From: Paracoccaceae bacterium
GTDB taxonomy: Bacteria > Pseudomonadota > Alphaproteobacteria > Rhodobacterales > Rhodobacteraceae
Direction: 5' to 3'
Length of the DNA stretch: 13,005 nucleotides
Assembly (NCBI GenBank): GCA_027030435.1
Contig: JALVEX010000146.1
Location: forward strand, 1 to 13,005
Positions 1-6,468 of this stretch are shown here, piece by piece (within the stretch, counting starts at the first letter, position 1; each line of letters opens with the position of its first letter). The translations under genes were made by a program, and so were the position numbers. Under the pieces are notes generated by a model, which saw only the letters and a list, made by a program, of their open reading frames with translations, did no database searches and was not told where the DNA came from.

Positions 1-588
1 GCGGCAGGCCTCCCCGGCATCGGGGCGCTCACCCTCGTAGCGCTCGGGCGTCATGATCGGGCAGGCGATGGTGCTCTCGGGCGGCAGCGGCACGGCGCGC
101 CGGCGGGGCTCGATCCCGAGAGCGCGCAGCTCCTCGATCGCCATCGCGATGGCCGGCTCGATCTGCGCGCGCACGCTGGCGCGCAGGCTTCCGCCGTAAT
201 CGTCAAGCTCCTCGGGCTGCACGCCGATCAGAAGCAGGCGCCCGGGCGCATCGCCCATCATCTCGGCCATGGCAAGCACTTCCTGGAAGCCGGTCTGATG
301 CAGGCTGATCTTCTTGCAGCCCATGAACTGGGGCACCTCGTCATCCTCGACCCGCCTGATGGTGCCGGGGGGCAGGCCGTAATCCACCGCATCGAACACG
401 ATCAGCACATCCGCATCGCGCACGTGCTGAACGAGATAGATGCCCTGGGTGCCGCCATCCATGAGCACGACGTTTTCGGGAAAGACATAGCGGCGGTGCA
501 TCTCCTCGACCGCCCGCACGCCAAAGCCCTCATCGGCCCAAAGGAGATTGCCGATGCCTAGGATCAGAACCCGGGGTTGCTGGGGCAA
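1..588 (-). CDS. hupD: HupD/HyaD-type [NiFe]-hydrogenase maturation endopeptidase, 3' end cut by window
   Basis: I translated this frame by hand; it is open for 196 codons to the window edge with no stop. The protease removes the C-terminal tail of HupL after nickel insertion, in the cytoplasm. Visible family marks are GIGN (11-14), ADEG with Glu20, DGGTQG (44-49), DAVDYG with Asp66, and SLHQTG with His97. Glu20, Asp66 and His97 correspond to the nickel-contacting Glu/Asp/His of E. coli HybD. The end reads PERYEGERPDAGEACR, like the conserved C-terminus of this family, so only some 10-20 residues should be missing. I chose the TTG start at 586-588 because GGAGG lies 5 bases upstream and the N-terminus then matches the family. 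An in-frame ATG at 610-612 would add 8 residues but has a poor ribosome site. It lies 402 bases after hupC, an unusually wide gap for this gene order. Confidence 0.93.
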   Translation of the reverse strand, partial: MPQQPRVLILGIGNLLWADEGFGVRAVEEMHRRYVFPENVVLMDGGTQGIYLVQHVRDADVLIVFDAVDYGLPPGTIRRVEDDEVPQFMGCKKISLHQTGFQEVLAMAEMMGDAPGRLLLIGVQPEELDDYGGSLRASVRAQIEPAIAMAIEELRALGIEPRRRAVPLPPESTIACPIMTPERYEGERPDAGEACR

Positions 589-591
589 GAT

Positions 592-600
592 CTCCTCCCT
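592..600 (-). promoter_or_regulatory. Strong ribosome binding site that decides the hupD TTG start
   Basis: On the minus strand this reads AGGGAGGAG. The GGAGG core ends 5 bases before the TTG at 586-588. The spacing is ideal, and the sequence would be an odd coincidence if translation began at the ATG at 610-612, which would put this site inside the coding region. Confidence 0.6.
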
Positions 601-630
601 CGTCTTGCGCATTCGATCCGCCGCCTTGCT

Positions 631-642
631 CCCCACGTGGGG
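631..642. repeat. Perfect 12-base palindrome in the hupD leader
   Basis: The sequence CCCCACGTGGGG is its own reverse complement and lies about 43-54 bases upstream of the hupD start. It has no loop, so it is more likely a protein-binding site or chance in GC-rich DNA than an RNA hairpin. No regulator is identified. Confidence 0.4.
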
Positions 643-671
643 CGGCCTTCTCCCGGGCCGAAGCGAAAATG

Positions 672-684
672 GATCAATGATTTG
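672..684 (+). promoter_or_regulatory. Near-consensus IHF site upstream of hupD
   Basis: GATCAATGATTTG matches the IHF consensus WATCAANNNNTTR at every specified position except the first (G for W). It lies in the A+T-rich part of the hupC-hupD gap. It would suit DNA bending at a promoter for hupD, but no promoter boxes are clear nearby. Confidence 0.35.
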
Positions 685-710
685 CAGAAAAAGCGAAAAC
701 CGAGAACGAT

Positions 711-785
711 ACTTCCAGAAAACCTGCACGCGATTTTCCTACATGGCAAGGAAAACATCGTCGCACGGAGGTTTTTCTGGAAAGT
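711..785. repeat. Nested long inverted repeat (hairpin or cruciform) between hupC and hupD
   Basis: The outer arms are ACTTCCAGAAAACCT (711-725) and AGGTTTTTCTGGAAAGT (769-785). They pair over 15 bases with two single-base bulges. Inside them, TTTTCCT (734-740) and AGGAAAA (749-755) pair perfectly around an 8-base loop. On the minus-strand transcript GCGA can also pair with TCGC next to the inner stem across a 5-base bulge. About 26 base pairs form over 75 bases. It could be an mRNA processing or stability structure between the structural and maturation genes, or a small MITE-like element. No flanking direct repeat is evident. Confidence 0.6.
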
Positions 786-805
786 TACTTTCCGTTATGC
801 GGAAA
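779..805. repeat. Two overlapping GGAAA/TTTCC dyads
   Basis: GGAAAGTTACTTTCC (779-793) is a 15-base palindrome with a single central T. TTTCCG (789-794) and CGGAAA (800-805) form a second inverted repeat around TTATG. They share bases with each other and with the right arm of the 711-785 repeat, and another GGAAAG follows at 821-826. The repeated GGAAA/TTTCC half-site suggests either alternative RNA pairings or an array of protein-binding half-sites. Confidence 0.5.
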
Positions 806-930
806 TGTAGAGCCTCATATGGAAAGCAATCTGCCAATCGCCGGCAGGCGCCTCCCGGATCGCTTCGAAAATGCAGCCCGCAGAGGCGAATCACGCGCGG
901 CCCGGTGCCTAGCCGTGGCGTCAGACGCAA

Positions 931-954
931 GGGGCGCGGCCATCGCCACGCCCC
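931..954 (-). terminator. GC-rich hairpin just after hupC, possible weak terminator
   Basis: GGGGCG (931-936) pairs with CGCCCC (949-954) and GGC (938-940) with GCC (945-947), with one mismatch and a 4-base loop. It lies 37-60 bases past the hupC stop. The bases after it on the minus strand (TTGCGTC) are not a proper U-run, so it may attenuate transcription or protect the hupSLC message rather than end transcription fully. Confidence 0.4.
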
Positions 955-990
955 GTGCCTGCCGGAAGTGCGTTCCTGTTCCGGCCGCGG

Positions 991-1713
991 CTATTCCAGC
1001 CGCAGATCCTCGTCATCCGGCGGCCTGTCGTCCTTGAACATCCGCCAGCCAGAGATCATCGAGCTTATGATCGACTGGCGCGACATGATATCCTCGCGCA
1101 CCGCCACATAGACATGGATGATGACGAAGACCACGATCACCCACATGCCGATGTGGTGCCAGGTATGCACATCCTGGCTCTGGCCGAAGAGCGGGATCAC
1201 CCAGGAGGAGAACCACTCGTTCTGCCATGAACCCATGCCCTCGCCCTCGCCGTAAAGCGCCAGCCCGGTGACGATCATGAAGATCGTGCCCCAGACATAG
1301 AGCACATGCATCGCGAGCACCGCGAGCGGGTTGTGGCCGGTGTATTTCTTCGGCTCCTTCGCGATCATCGCATACCACAGGATTTCGTGCCACACGCCGG
1401 CCCAGAACCGCCTGCGCCACACCGGCGGCAGAAATATCTCGCGGGCATGGGAATTGCCGACGAATGCCCAGTAAACCCTGAACACGAAACCGACGATCAG
1501 AATCCAGGCCGCGGTGAAATGGATGTAGCGGATGGTGCCGAAGAAGAAGTGATCCGAGGCCTCTCCGCTCAGCGAAGGCAGGGGCGAGCCGATCAGGTAT
1601 CCGGTGATGCCCAGCGCGAGGATGGCAAACACCTGCACCCAGTGCCAGACCCTGACCGGCCATTCATAGACGAAGATCGCCTCCTCCTTGCGGGCTGTGA
1701 TTTCCTCAACCAT
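991..1713 (-). CDS. hupC: Ni/Fe-hydrogenase b-type cytochrome subunit
   Basis: This 240-residue integral membrane di-heme cytochrome b anchors the HupSL dimer and passes electrons from H2 to the quinone pool. It has four hydrophobic segments, roughly residues 25-42, 62-84, 128-153 and 186-207. Likely heme-ligand histidines are His24 (VWHW), His65 (RYIHFTAAW), His186 or His187 (TWHH) and His200 (IIHVYVAVRED). The YEWPVRVWHW start and the YTGHNPLA stretch are typical of the HupC/HyaC family, and the length is normal. The start follows the hupL stop by 12 bases, with GGAGGG in that gap, so the two are translated from one message. Downstream lies the hairpin at 931-954 and then the gap before hupD. 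Confidence 0.96.
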   Translation of the reverse strand: MVEEITARKEEAIFVYEWPVRVWHWVQVFAILALGITGYLIGSPLPSLSGEASDHFFFGTIRYIHFTAAWILIVGFVFRVYWAFVGNSHAREIFLPPVWRRRFWAGVWHEILWYAMIAKEPKKYTGHNPLAVLAMHVLYVWGTIFMIVTGLALYGEGEGMGSWQNEWFSSWVIPLFGQSQDVHTWHHIGMWVIVVFVIIHVYVAVREDIMSRQSIISSMISGWRMFKDDRPPDDEDLRLE

Positions 1714-1725
1714 GACGCACCCTCC

Positions 1726-3525
1726 TCAGCGGACCTTGACGGTGGCAAGCTCCTCGCCATCCTCGCTCATCACATGGGTGGAGCAGGCGAGGCAGGGATC
1801 GAAGCTGTGCAGCGTGCGCAGGATCTCCACCGGCTCTTCGGCCACTTCCATCTTCGTGTTCATGAGCGAAGCCTCGAAGGCGCCGATATTGTTTTCGCTG
1901 TCGCGCGGACTTCCGTTCCAGGTGGTGGGCACCACGCACTGATAGTTCTCGATCTTCGTATCCTTGATGCGGATCCAGTGCCCGAGCGCGCCGCGCGGCG
2001 CCTCGGTGAAGCCCACGCCCTTGACCTCGCTCGGCCATGTCTTGGGATCGAAATGGGTGGTGTTGGCGGTGTTGCTGTCGCCGGCCTTGATGTTGGCGAT
2101 CAGCTTGTCGAGGAAATACATCTGCTTTTCCGCCGCCCATTGCGCCTCGAGCGCGCGCGCAGCGGTGCGCCCGAGGGTGGAGAACAGGGCCGAAACCGGA
2201 AGATCGAGCGCACTCAGCGTGCGATTGATCTGATCGGTGAAATATTCATGCCCCGTGGCATAGCCGACGATGTAGCGCGCCAGCGGCCCGACCTCCATCG
2301 CATGCCCCTTCCAGCGCGGCGCCTTGATCCAGGAGTATTTGGCCGATTCATCAAGCTGCAGGATGTTGGTTTTCGTGCCCTTTGCATTGGGGCCGAGTTC
2401 GTAATTGGGCTCCGTGATCCCGTCCCAGGGGTGCAGGCCCTTGGCCTCGTCGGGGTATTTGTACCAGGAATGCGGCACGAATTCCTGGATCTGCTCCGGA
2501 TCGCGCAGATCGACGGGATGGACCTCCTTGAGATTGCCGTTGATGATCGCGCCATGCGGCATCATCAGGTTTTCGGGGCTGTAATCATTGGCACGATCGG
2601 GGATATCGCCATAGGCGAGCACGTTTTTCCCCGAAAGCCCGCCCCCGTAGAGCCAGCCCTTGTAGAACTGGGCGATGGCGAGAATGTCGGGGATATAGAC
2701 ATTGTTGACGAAATCGATGGTGCGCTGGGTGACGGAGCGGACGTAATTCAGCCGCTCCATGTTGATCGGCGCGCCGGCGGCCATGGCGCCATCCATGTTG
2801 ATCGCGCAGGGCACACCGCCCACAAGCCAGTTGGGATGCGTATCCTTGCCGCCGAAGATGGTGCGCACGGTCATGATTTCCTTCTGGAAATCGAGCGCTT
2901 CCAGATAATGCGTCACCGCCATCAAATCCGCTTCCGGCGGCAGGAGATAGGCCGGGTTCGTCCAGTAGCCGTTCTTGAAGGGGCCGAGCTGGCCGCTTTC
3001 GATGAACTTGCGGATGCGCGTCTGCACGTCGCGGAAATAGCCCGGCGAGGATTTCGGGTGATGTGGGCTCACGCTCTGCTGCAGCGCGCTTGTGGCCTTG
3101 GGATCGGCCTTGAGCGCATTCACCGGATTCACCCAGTCGAGCGCATGGAGATGGTAGAAATGCACCAGGTGATCGTGCACCTGAAGGGAAAGCTGCATGA
3201 TGTTGCGGATCGAGTTGGCGTTTTCGGGGATGTCGATCCCGAGCGCATCCTCGACCGCGCGCACGCTGGTCAGCGCATGGGTGCCGGTGCACACCCCGCA
3301 GATGCGCTGCACGAAAGCCCAGGCATCGCGCGGATCGCGCCCCTTGAGGATCACCTCGAGCCCGCGCCACATGGTGCCCGTGCTCACCGCGTTGCGGATC
3401 ACGTTGCTTTCATCGAGATTCACCTCGCAGCGCATGTGGCCCTCGATCCGGGTGACCGGATCAACAACCACACGCTTGCCGCTGTCATCGAGAGTAAAGC
3501 CGTTGGGGGTGGTAATCGTAGCCAT
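1726..3525 (-). CDS. hupL: Uptake [NiFe]-hydrogenase large subunit precursor
   Basis: This 599-residue subunit carries the NiFe(CN)2CO active site that oxidises H2. The N-terminal nickel motif is RICGVCTGTHA, with Cys76 and Cys79. The C-terminal motif is DPCLACSTH, with Cys578 and Cys581. After His584 a 15-residue tail, VMSEDGEELATVKVR, remains; by family knowledge HupD cuts between His584 and Val585 once nickel is in place. RIEGH (26-30) is also conserved. HupL has no signal of its own and is expected to cross the membrane by Tat together with HupS. The start ATG overlaps the hupS stop by one base (TAATG), with AGGGAG upstream inside hupS, so translation is coupled. Length and motifs are complete and no frameshift is seen. 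Confidence 0.98.
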   Translation of the reverse strand: MATITTPNGFTLDDSGKRVVVDPVTRIEGHMRCEVNLDESNVIRNAVSTGTMWRGLEVILKGRDPRDAWAFVQRICGVCTGTHALTSVRAVEDALGIDIPENANSIRNIMQLSLQVHDHLVHFYHLHALDWVNPVNALKADPKATSALQQSVSPHHPKSSPGYFRDVQTRIRKFIESGQLGPFKNGYWTNPAYLLPPEADLMAVTHYLEALDFQKEIMTVRTIFGGKDTHPNWLVGGVPCAINMDGAMAAGAPINMERLNYVRSVTQRTIDFVNNVYIPDILAIAQFYKGWLYGGGLSGKNVLAYGDIPDRANDYSPENLMMPHGAIINGNLKEVHPVDLRDPEQIQEFVPHSWYKYPDEAKGLHPWDGITEPNYELGPNAKGTKTNILQLDESAKYSWIKAPRWKGHAMEVGPLARYIVGYATGHEYFTDQINRTLSALDLPVSALFSTLGRTAARALEAQWAAEKQMYFLDKLIANIKAGDSNTANTTHFDPKTWPSEVKGVGFTEAPRGALGHWIRIKDTKIENYQCVVPTTWNGSPRDSENNIGAFEASLMNTKMEVAEEPVEILRTLHSFDPCLACSTHVMSEDGEELATVKVR

Positions 3526-4601
3526 TATGCATCATCTCCCTTGCTCGCGATCCGCTTGATCACGCTGGCGCCCGCATGGATCGCCGCCGCGCCGGCCACG
3601 ATGCCGGCGGCCGTCTTGCCGATTTCATCCGCATTGGCCTCGATGCCGAAGCCGTGCACATCCGTCAGGCGATCGTAGAATCCGCCCTTGTCCCAGAAGC
3701 CGTCTTCCGAACAGCCGATGCAGGGGTGCCCGGCCTGGATCGGGAAGGAGAGGCCGCCGTTCCAGCGCACGGTGGAGCAGGCGTTGTAGGTGGTCGGCCC
3801 CTTGCAGCCCACCTTGTAGAGGCAGTAGCCCTTGCGCGCCCCCTCGTCGTCGAATTTCTCGACGAACTGCCCGGCATCGAAATGCGGGCGGCGGTAGCAT
3901 TTGTCATGGATGCGCTGGCTGTAGAACATCTTCGGCCGGCCCTGGCTATCGAGCGAGGGCAGCTTCTCGAAGGTGAGGATGTAGGTGATGACGGCCGTCA
4001 TCACCTCGGCGATCGGCGGACAGCCCGGCACCTTGATGATCGGCTTGTCGGCGATGCCCGGGATCTTGTGGGTGGGGGTTGCGCGGGTCGGATTGGGGCG
4101 CGCGGCCTGCACGCAGCCCCAGCTGGCGCAGGATCCCCAGGAGATGATCGCCTTGGCATGCTGCGAAACCCGCACAAGCTGCTCCACGAAGGGCTTGCCG
4201 GCGATGATGCAGTACATGCCGTCCTCGTTCAGCGGCGCATTGCCCTCGATCGCCAGGATGAAATTGCCGTCGTATTTCTCGATCGTTTCGTCGATGATCG
4301 CTTCCGCCTGATCGCCCGCGGCAGCCATGATCGTATCATCGTAATCGAGCGAGATCATGGAAAGGATCACATCCTTGGCCAGCGGATGAGCGCTGCGGAT
4401 GAAGCTTTCCGAACAGCAGGTGCATTCAAGCCCGTGCAGCCAGAGCACCGGGATGCGGGGCTTGGTTTCCATCGCATGGGCGATTTTGGGCGCGAAGGCC
4501 GGGCTGAGCCCGAGCGCCCCTGCGGCAAGGCTGCAATACTTGAGGAAACTGCGGCGGGTAATCCCCTGCCGGCGCATCACTTCGTAGAAGGTTTCGGGCA
4601 T
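3525..4601 (-). CDS. hupS: Uptake [NiFe]-hydrogenase small subunit precursor, O2-tolerant (six-Cys) type
   Basis: This 358-residue precursor carries three Fe-S clusters that move electrons from the NiFe site to HupC on the periplasmic face. It has a Tat signal (RRSFLK, 16-21) and a probable cleavage after AHA (43). The proximal cluster region reads GLECTCCSES and GSCASWGC. Cys60, Cys63, Cys158 and Cys194 are the normal ligands. Cys62 and Cys163 match the extra Cys19 and Cys120 of O2-tolerant enzymes such as E. coli Hyd-1. The medial 3Fe-4S ligands are Cys275, Cys294 and Cys297. The distal ligands are His232, Cys235, Cys260 and Cys266. A C-terminal membrane helix spans about 328-346. The ATG has GGGGAG upstream. 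It is the first gene of the hup operon, behind the promoter elements at 4669-4766. Confidence 0.98.
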   Translation of the reverse strand: MPETFYEVMRRQGITRRSFLKYCSLAAGALGLSPAFAPKIAHAMETKPRIPVLWLHGLECTCCSESFIRSAHPLAKDVILSMISLDYDDTIMAAAGDQAEAIIDETIEKYDGNFILAIEGNAPLNEDGMYCIIAGKPFVEQLVRVSQHAKAIISWGSCASWGCVQAARPNPTRATPTHKIPGIADKPIIKVPGCPPIAEVMTAVITYILTFEKLPSLDSQGRPKMFYSQRIHDKCYRRPHFDAGQFVEKFDDEGARKGYCLYKVGCKGPTTYNACSTVRWNGGLSFPIQAGHPCIGCSEDGFWDKGGFYDRLTDVHGFGIEANADEIGKTAAGIVAGAAAIHAGASVIKRIASKGDDA

Positions 4602-4668
4602 GTCGGCTCCCCTGGCTGTTGTTCTTGCGCGCCACGAAACCGGGCGCGCCGGTCATGGCTTCGCGAGA

Positions 4669-4674
4669 ATTATA
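4669..4674 (-). promoter_or_regulatory. Candidate -10 box of the hupSLC promoter
   Basis: The minus strand reads TATAAT, an exact sigma-70-type -10 hexamer. It would place the transcript start about 60 bases before the hupS ATG. No recognisable -35 box lies 16-18 bases upstream, which fits an activator-dependent promoter such as the HupR-controlled hupS promoter of Rhodobacter capsulatus. That parallel is from family knowledge. Confidence 0.55.
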
Positions 4675-4753
4675 GCCGCAGCCAGCCACACGGCTTTCGC
4701 AAAAAATGCGGCGCAGGAAATGACATTCGGCAGAAGCAAGTATTTTACTTTGT

Positions 4754-4766
4754 TATCAATATGTTA
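4754..4766 (+). promoter_or_regulatory. Perfect-consensus IHF site upstream of hupS
   Basis: TATCAATATGTTA matches the IHF consensus WATCAANNNNTTR at all specified positions, within an A+T-rich island. Its centre is about 90 bases upstream of the TATAAT box. IHF bending between a distal activator and the promoter is known for hupS in R. capsulatus at similar spacing. The activator site itself is not evident: no TTG-N5-CAA is found in 4602-4957. The nearest match is TTG-N4-CAA at 4750-4759, which overlaps this site. Confidence 0.6.
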
Positions 4767-4894
4767 AAATTGCCCACAGGCCAGGGAGCGGCCCCGGAGA
4801 GCGCCAATGGCCCTGCTTTCGCCGATAAGCTCGTTACCGCCGAAAATCCGGTTTTGCATGGTGCCTTACCAGCAGCGTTCTTCGGATGGATCCG

Positions 4895-4936
4895 CTGCCC
4901 GGGCAGGCGTTAGCGGGCAAGCAGACGGGATTCCCG
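4895..4936 (-). terminator. Clustered GC palindromes after the DUF1185 gene, possible weak terminator
   Basis: CTGCCCGGGCAG (4895-4906) is a perfect palindrome. TGCCCG (4896-4901) can instead pair with CGGGCA (4914-4919) across a 12-base loop. CGGGATTCCCG (4926-4936) is a third dyad. They lie about 20-60 bases beyond the stop of the last gene of the operon. No U-run follows, so intrinsic termination is uncertain. Confidence 0.3.
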
Positions 4937-4957
4937 CTCCGCAGGCGCCACGCCCCC

Positions 4958-5539
4958 TCAGCGCAGGCCGTCGCGTTTCGAGATCTGATCGGCGGCGAGC
5001 CCGCCCATCCGCGCATGCACCCTCGGGCCCCGCGCCATCGCCAGCGCAAAGAGGATTTCATCCGCCTTCGGCCCATCGCCCACCCGCACCTCCATCGCAT
5101 CGAAATGGCTGCGCACATAGGCGGCGTTGATGTGGCCGAGCGGGATGTCGATGGTGGCGCCCATGCCGCCGAGCTTCATCGCCGAGGGCACGATCGCCAG
5201 CGCCTCGCCGAGCCGCTCGCGCATCGCATAGCCTCCCGGCACATGCCAGAGCGCGCCATGCTCGATCTCGCCGCCCTCGCCCACCAGCGCCGCCTTGCCA
5301 TAGGCATCGATCCCTCCGATGCCGCCCAGCGCCTCGATCAGCATCTCCGTCATCATCCGCCCGAGCGGCTTCAGGCTTTCCATCGCCGGCTGCAGCTCCT
5401 CCACATAGCGCCCGGCGAAAGGGTTGGAGACGATCGCCACCACGGCCGCCTTTTCGCGCGGCGGATCGGCCTCGGGGCCGCCGTCGTGGTGGGTTGTTTC
5501 GCGGATGATGACGCTCTTGCGCAGTCTGAATTCGCTCAT
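4958..5539 (-). CDS. Amino acid synthesis family (PF06684, DUF1185) protein, function unknown
   Basis: This 193-residue soluble protein matches what I know of PF06684, whose first solved structure is a variant of the Bacillus chorismate mutase fold. The family name does not rest on a shown reaction. Conserved-looking blocks are SNPFAGRY (38-45), YGKAALVGEGGEIEHGALWHV (80-100, with Glu91, Glu93, His94 and His99), PGGYAMRE (101-108) and DIPLGHINAAYVRSHFDAM (131-149). There is no signal peptide or membrane segment. The start is the ATG at 5537-5539, with AGGAG upstream; it overlaps the UPF0280 stop as ATGA. An upstream in-frame ATG at 5608 would add 23 poorly conserved residues inside that gene. 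It is the last gene of the operon. Its partners suggest a role in breakdown of a ring compound rather than amino acid synthesis. Confidence 0.85.
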   Translation of the reverse strand: MSEFRLRKSVIIRETTHHDGGPEADPPREKAAVVAIVSNPFAGRYVEELQPAMESLKPLGRMMTEMLIEALGGIGGIDAYGKAALVGEGGEIEHGALWHVPGGYAMRERLGEALAIVPSAMKLGGMGATIDIPLGHINAAYVRSHFDAMEVRVGDGPKADEILFALAMARGPRVHARMGGLAADQISKRDGLR

Positions 5540-6468
5540 GCTGTTCTCCTTGTTTCGCCCGGCGTTTGCGCCGGTGTTTCCTCCGGCTGCGCGAGCAGCT
5601 TCGGCCAATCTCCGGTGGCGAGGCTTTCGCCGCGCAGAAAGAGCGCCGCCGCGGCGATCAGCCCGCGCGCGCGAAAGGCCTCCGCCCGCCTGAGCCCGCG
5701 CCGCAGAGCTTGCGTGATTTCCGGGCGGGCAAGGGGGCCGAGGCCCACCGTCACCATCCGCCGGCCGAGATCGCTGTCGGGATCAATCTCGCAGGCCGGC
5801 GCGCGGCGGATCGCGGGGTGGCCCGGCAGATCAACCGCATTGGCAATGAGGGTGGCAGCGGCATCGGCGGCGGCGGCGCTTGGGGCCAGAACGGTGACGG
5901 CATCGGCGATCCCGAGCGAAAGGCTGCGCCCGCCCCGCCCCGAGGTGGCGAGCCCGCGCACCGGCAGGGCGGCGGGCAGATGCACGCGCCCCGCATTGCC
6001 AACATTGCCGCCCGGATCATCGCCCCCGTCATGGACGGCGGCATGGATGGCGGCGGTGAGGCTTTGGCCGGGGGCGAGGTGGAAGGCGATATCGCCGCCG
6101 TTGTTCACAAAGGCGCGCGCGAGCGGGCCGGCCGCCGTCATAACCGCGAGGATCTCATCGGCAACCGCCCCGGCCACCGCCGCCATCGGAGTGATGAAAT
6201 GATCCCCCAGCGGGGCGACGGCCTCAGCCATGCGTCGGGCAACGGCGCCTTTCGGCCGGCGCCCGTCAAGGGGCGCGCGCAGGAGATCGAGCTCTTCCAC
6301 CAGCTCTTCCAGAATGGTGGCGAAGCGTCGCCCGGCGGCCTTCAGTGCCGAGGCACGCGCCGCTTCGCCCGCCGGCCCCGCCGCCTCGGCACCGATCACC
6401 AGATCGATCGGCCCGTGATGGAGATGCAGCCGCCCATCGGGCAGGAAGGCCATCTGCGCGCCCCTCAT
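5536..6468 (-). CDS. UPF0280 family protein (ApbE superfamily)
   Basis: This 310-residue protein shows the UPF0280/COG2122 pattern, a relative of the ApbE flavin transferases. The blocks are FITPMAAVAGAVADEIL (91-107), VNNGGDIAF (121-129), LATSG followed by RSLSLGIADAVTVLA (173-195) and DAAATLIAN (202-210). The NNGGDI and TSG/ADA-T blocks mirror the NxGGDI and AD/T metal-flavin region of ApbE. The biochemical role of UPF0280 is not established. There is no signal peptide, unlike periplasmic ApbE, so it should act in the cytoplasm. It joins its neighbours by ATGA overlaps on both sides (6465-6468 and 5536-5539). Next to a homologue of a reductase that carries covalent flavin, a role in flavin attachment or handling is a reasonable inference, not a demonstrated one. 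The C-terminal 25 residues look like a variable tail. Confidence 0.85.
   Translation of the reverse strand: MRGAQMAFLPDGRLHLHHGPIDLVIGAEAAGPAGEAARASALKAAGRRFATILEELVEELDLLRAPLDGRRPKGAVARRMAEAVAPLGDHFITPMAAVAGAVADEILAVMTAAGPLARAFVNNGGDIAFHLAPGQSLTAAIHAAVHDGGDDPGGNVGNAGRVHLPAALPVRGLATSGRGGRSLSLGIADAVTVLAPSAAAADAAATLIANAVDLPGHPAIRRAPACEIDPDSDLGRRMVTVGLGPLARPEITQALRRGLRRAEAFRARGLIAAAALFLRGESLATGDWPKLLAQPEETPAQTPGETRRTA

Larger units (their letters stand above)
589..990. other. Gene-free gap between hupC and hupD
   Basis: No convincing gene is seen on either strand; the short open frames here have no recognisable products and no good ribosome sites. Bases about 660-830 are clearly richer in A+T than the flanking genes. 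That stretch holds a nested inverted repeat (711-785), two further dyads (779-805) and a near-consensus IHF site (672-684). A perfect 12-base palindrome (631-642) lies closer to hupD, and a GC-rich hairpin (931-954) lies just after hupC. The composition suggests a regulatory segment that lets hupD and genes beyond it be expressed separately from hupSLC. I found no clear -35/-10 pair or sigma-54 site in it. Confidence 0.6.
4602..4957. other. Intergenic region between the ring-catabolism operon and hupS
   Basis: There is no gene here; open frames on both strands have no family features. The part next to hupS carries the -10 box and IHF site of the hup promoter. The part next to the 4958 stop carries GC-rich palindromes (4895-4936) that may mark the end of the upstream operon. 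An activator site for hupS should lie about 4800-4850, but I could not identify one. Confidence 0.6.

Noticed and set aside
1306..3678. 790-codon open frame on the plus strand
   Set aside because: It is antisense across hupC and hupL, both complete and recognisable; no family features are seen.
4602..4957. Sigma-54 promoter or TTG-N5-CAA HupR site upstream of hupS
   Set aside because: No GG-N10-GC element with good flanks (the best candidate is one base short) and no exact TTG-N5-CAA was found by eye.
5540..5608. N-terminal extension of the PF06684 protein by 23 codons
   Set aside because: It lies inside the UPF0280 gene and has no family similarity; the ATG at 5537-5539 has AGGAG upstream.
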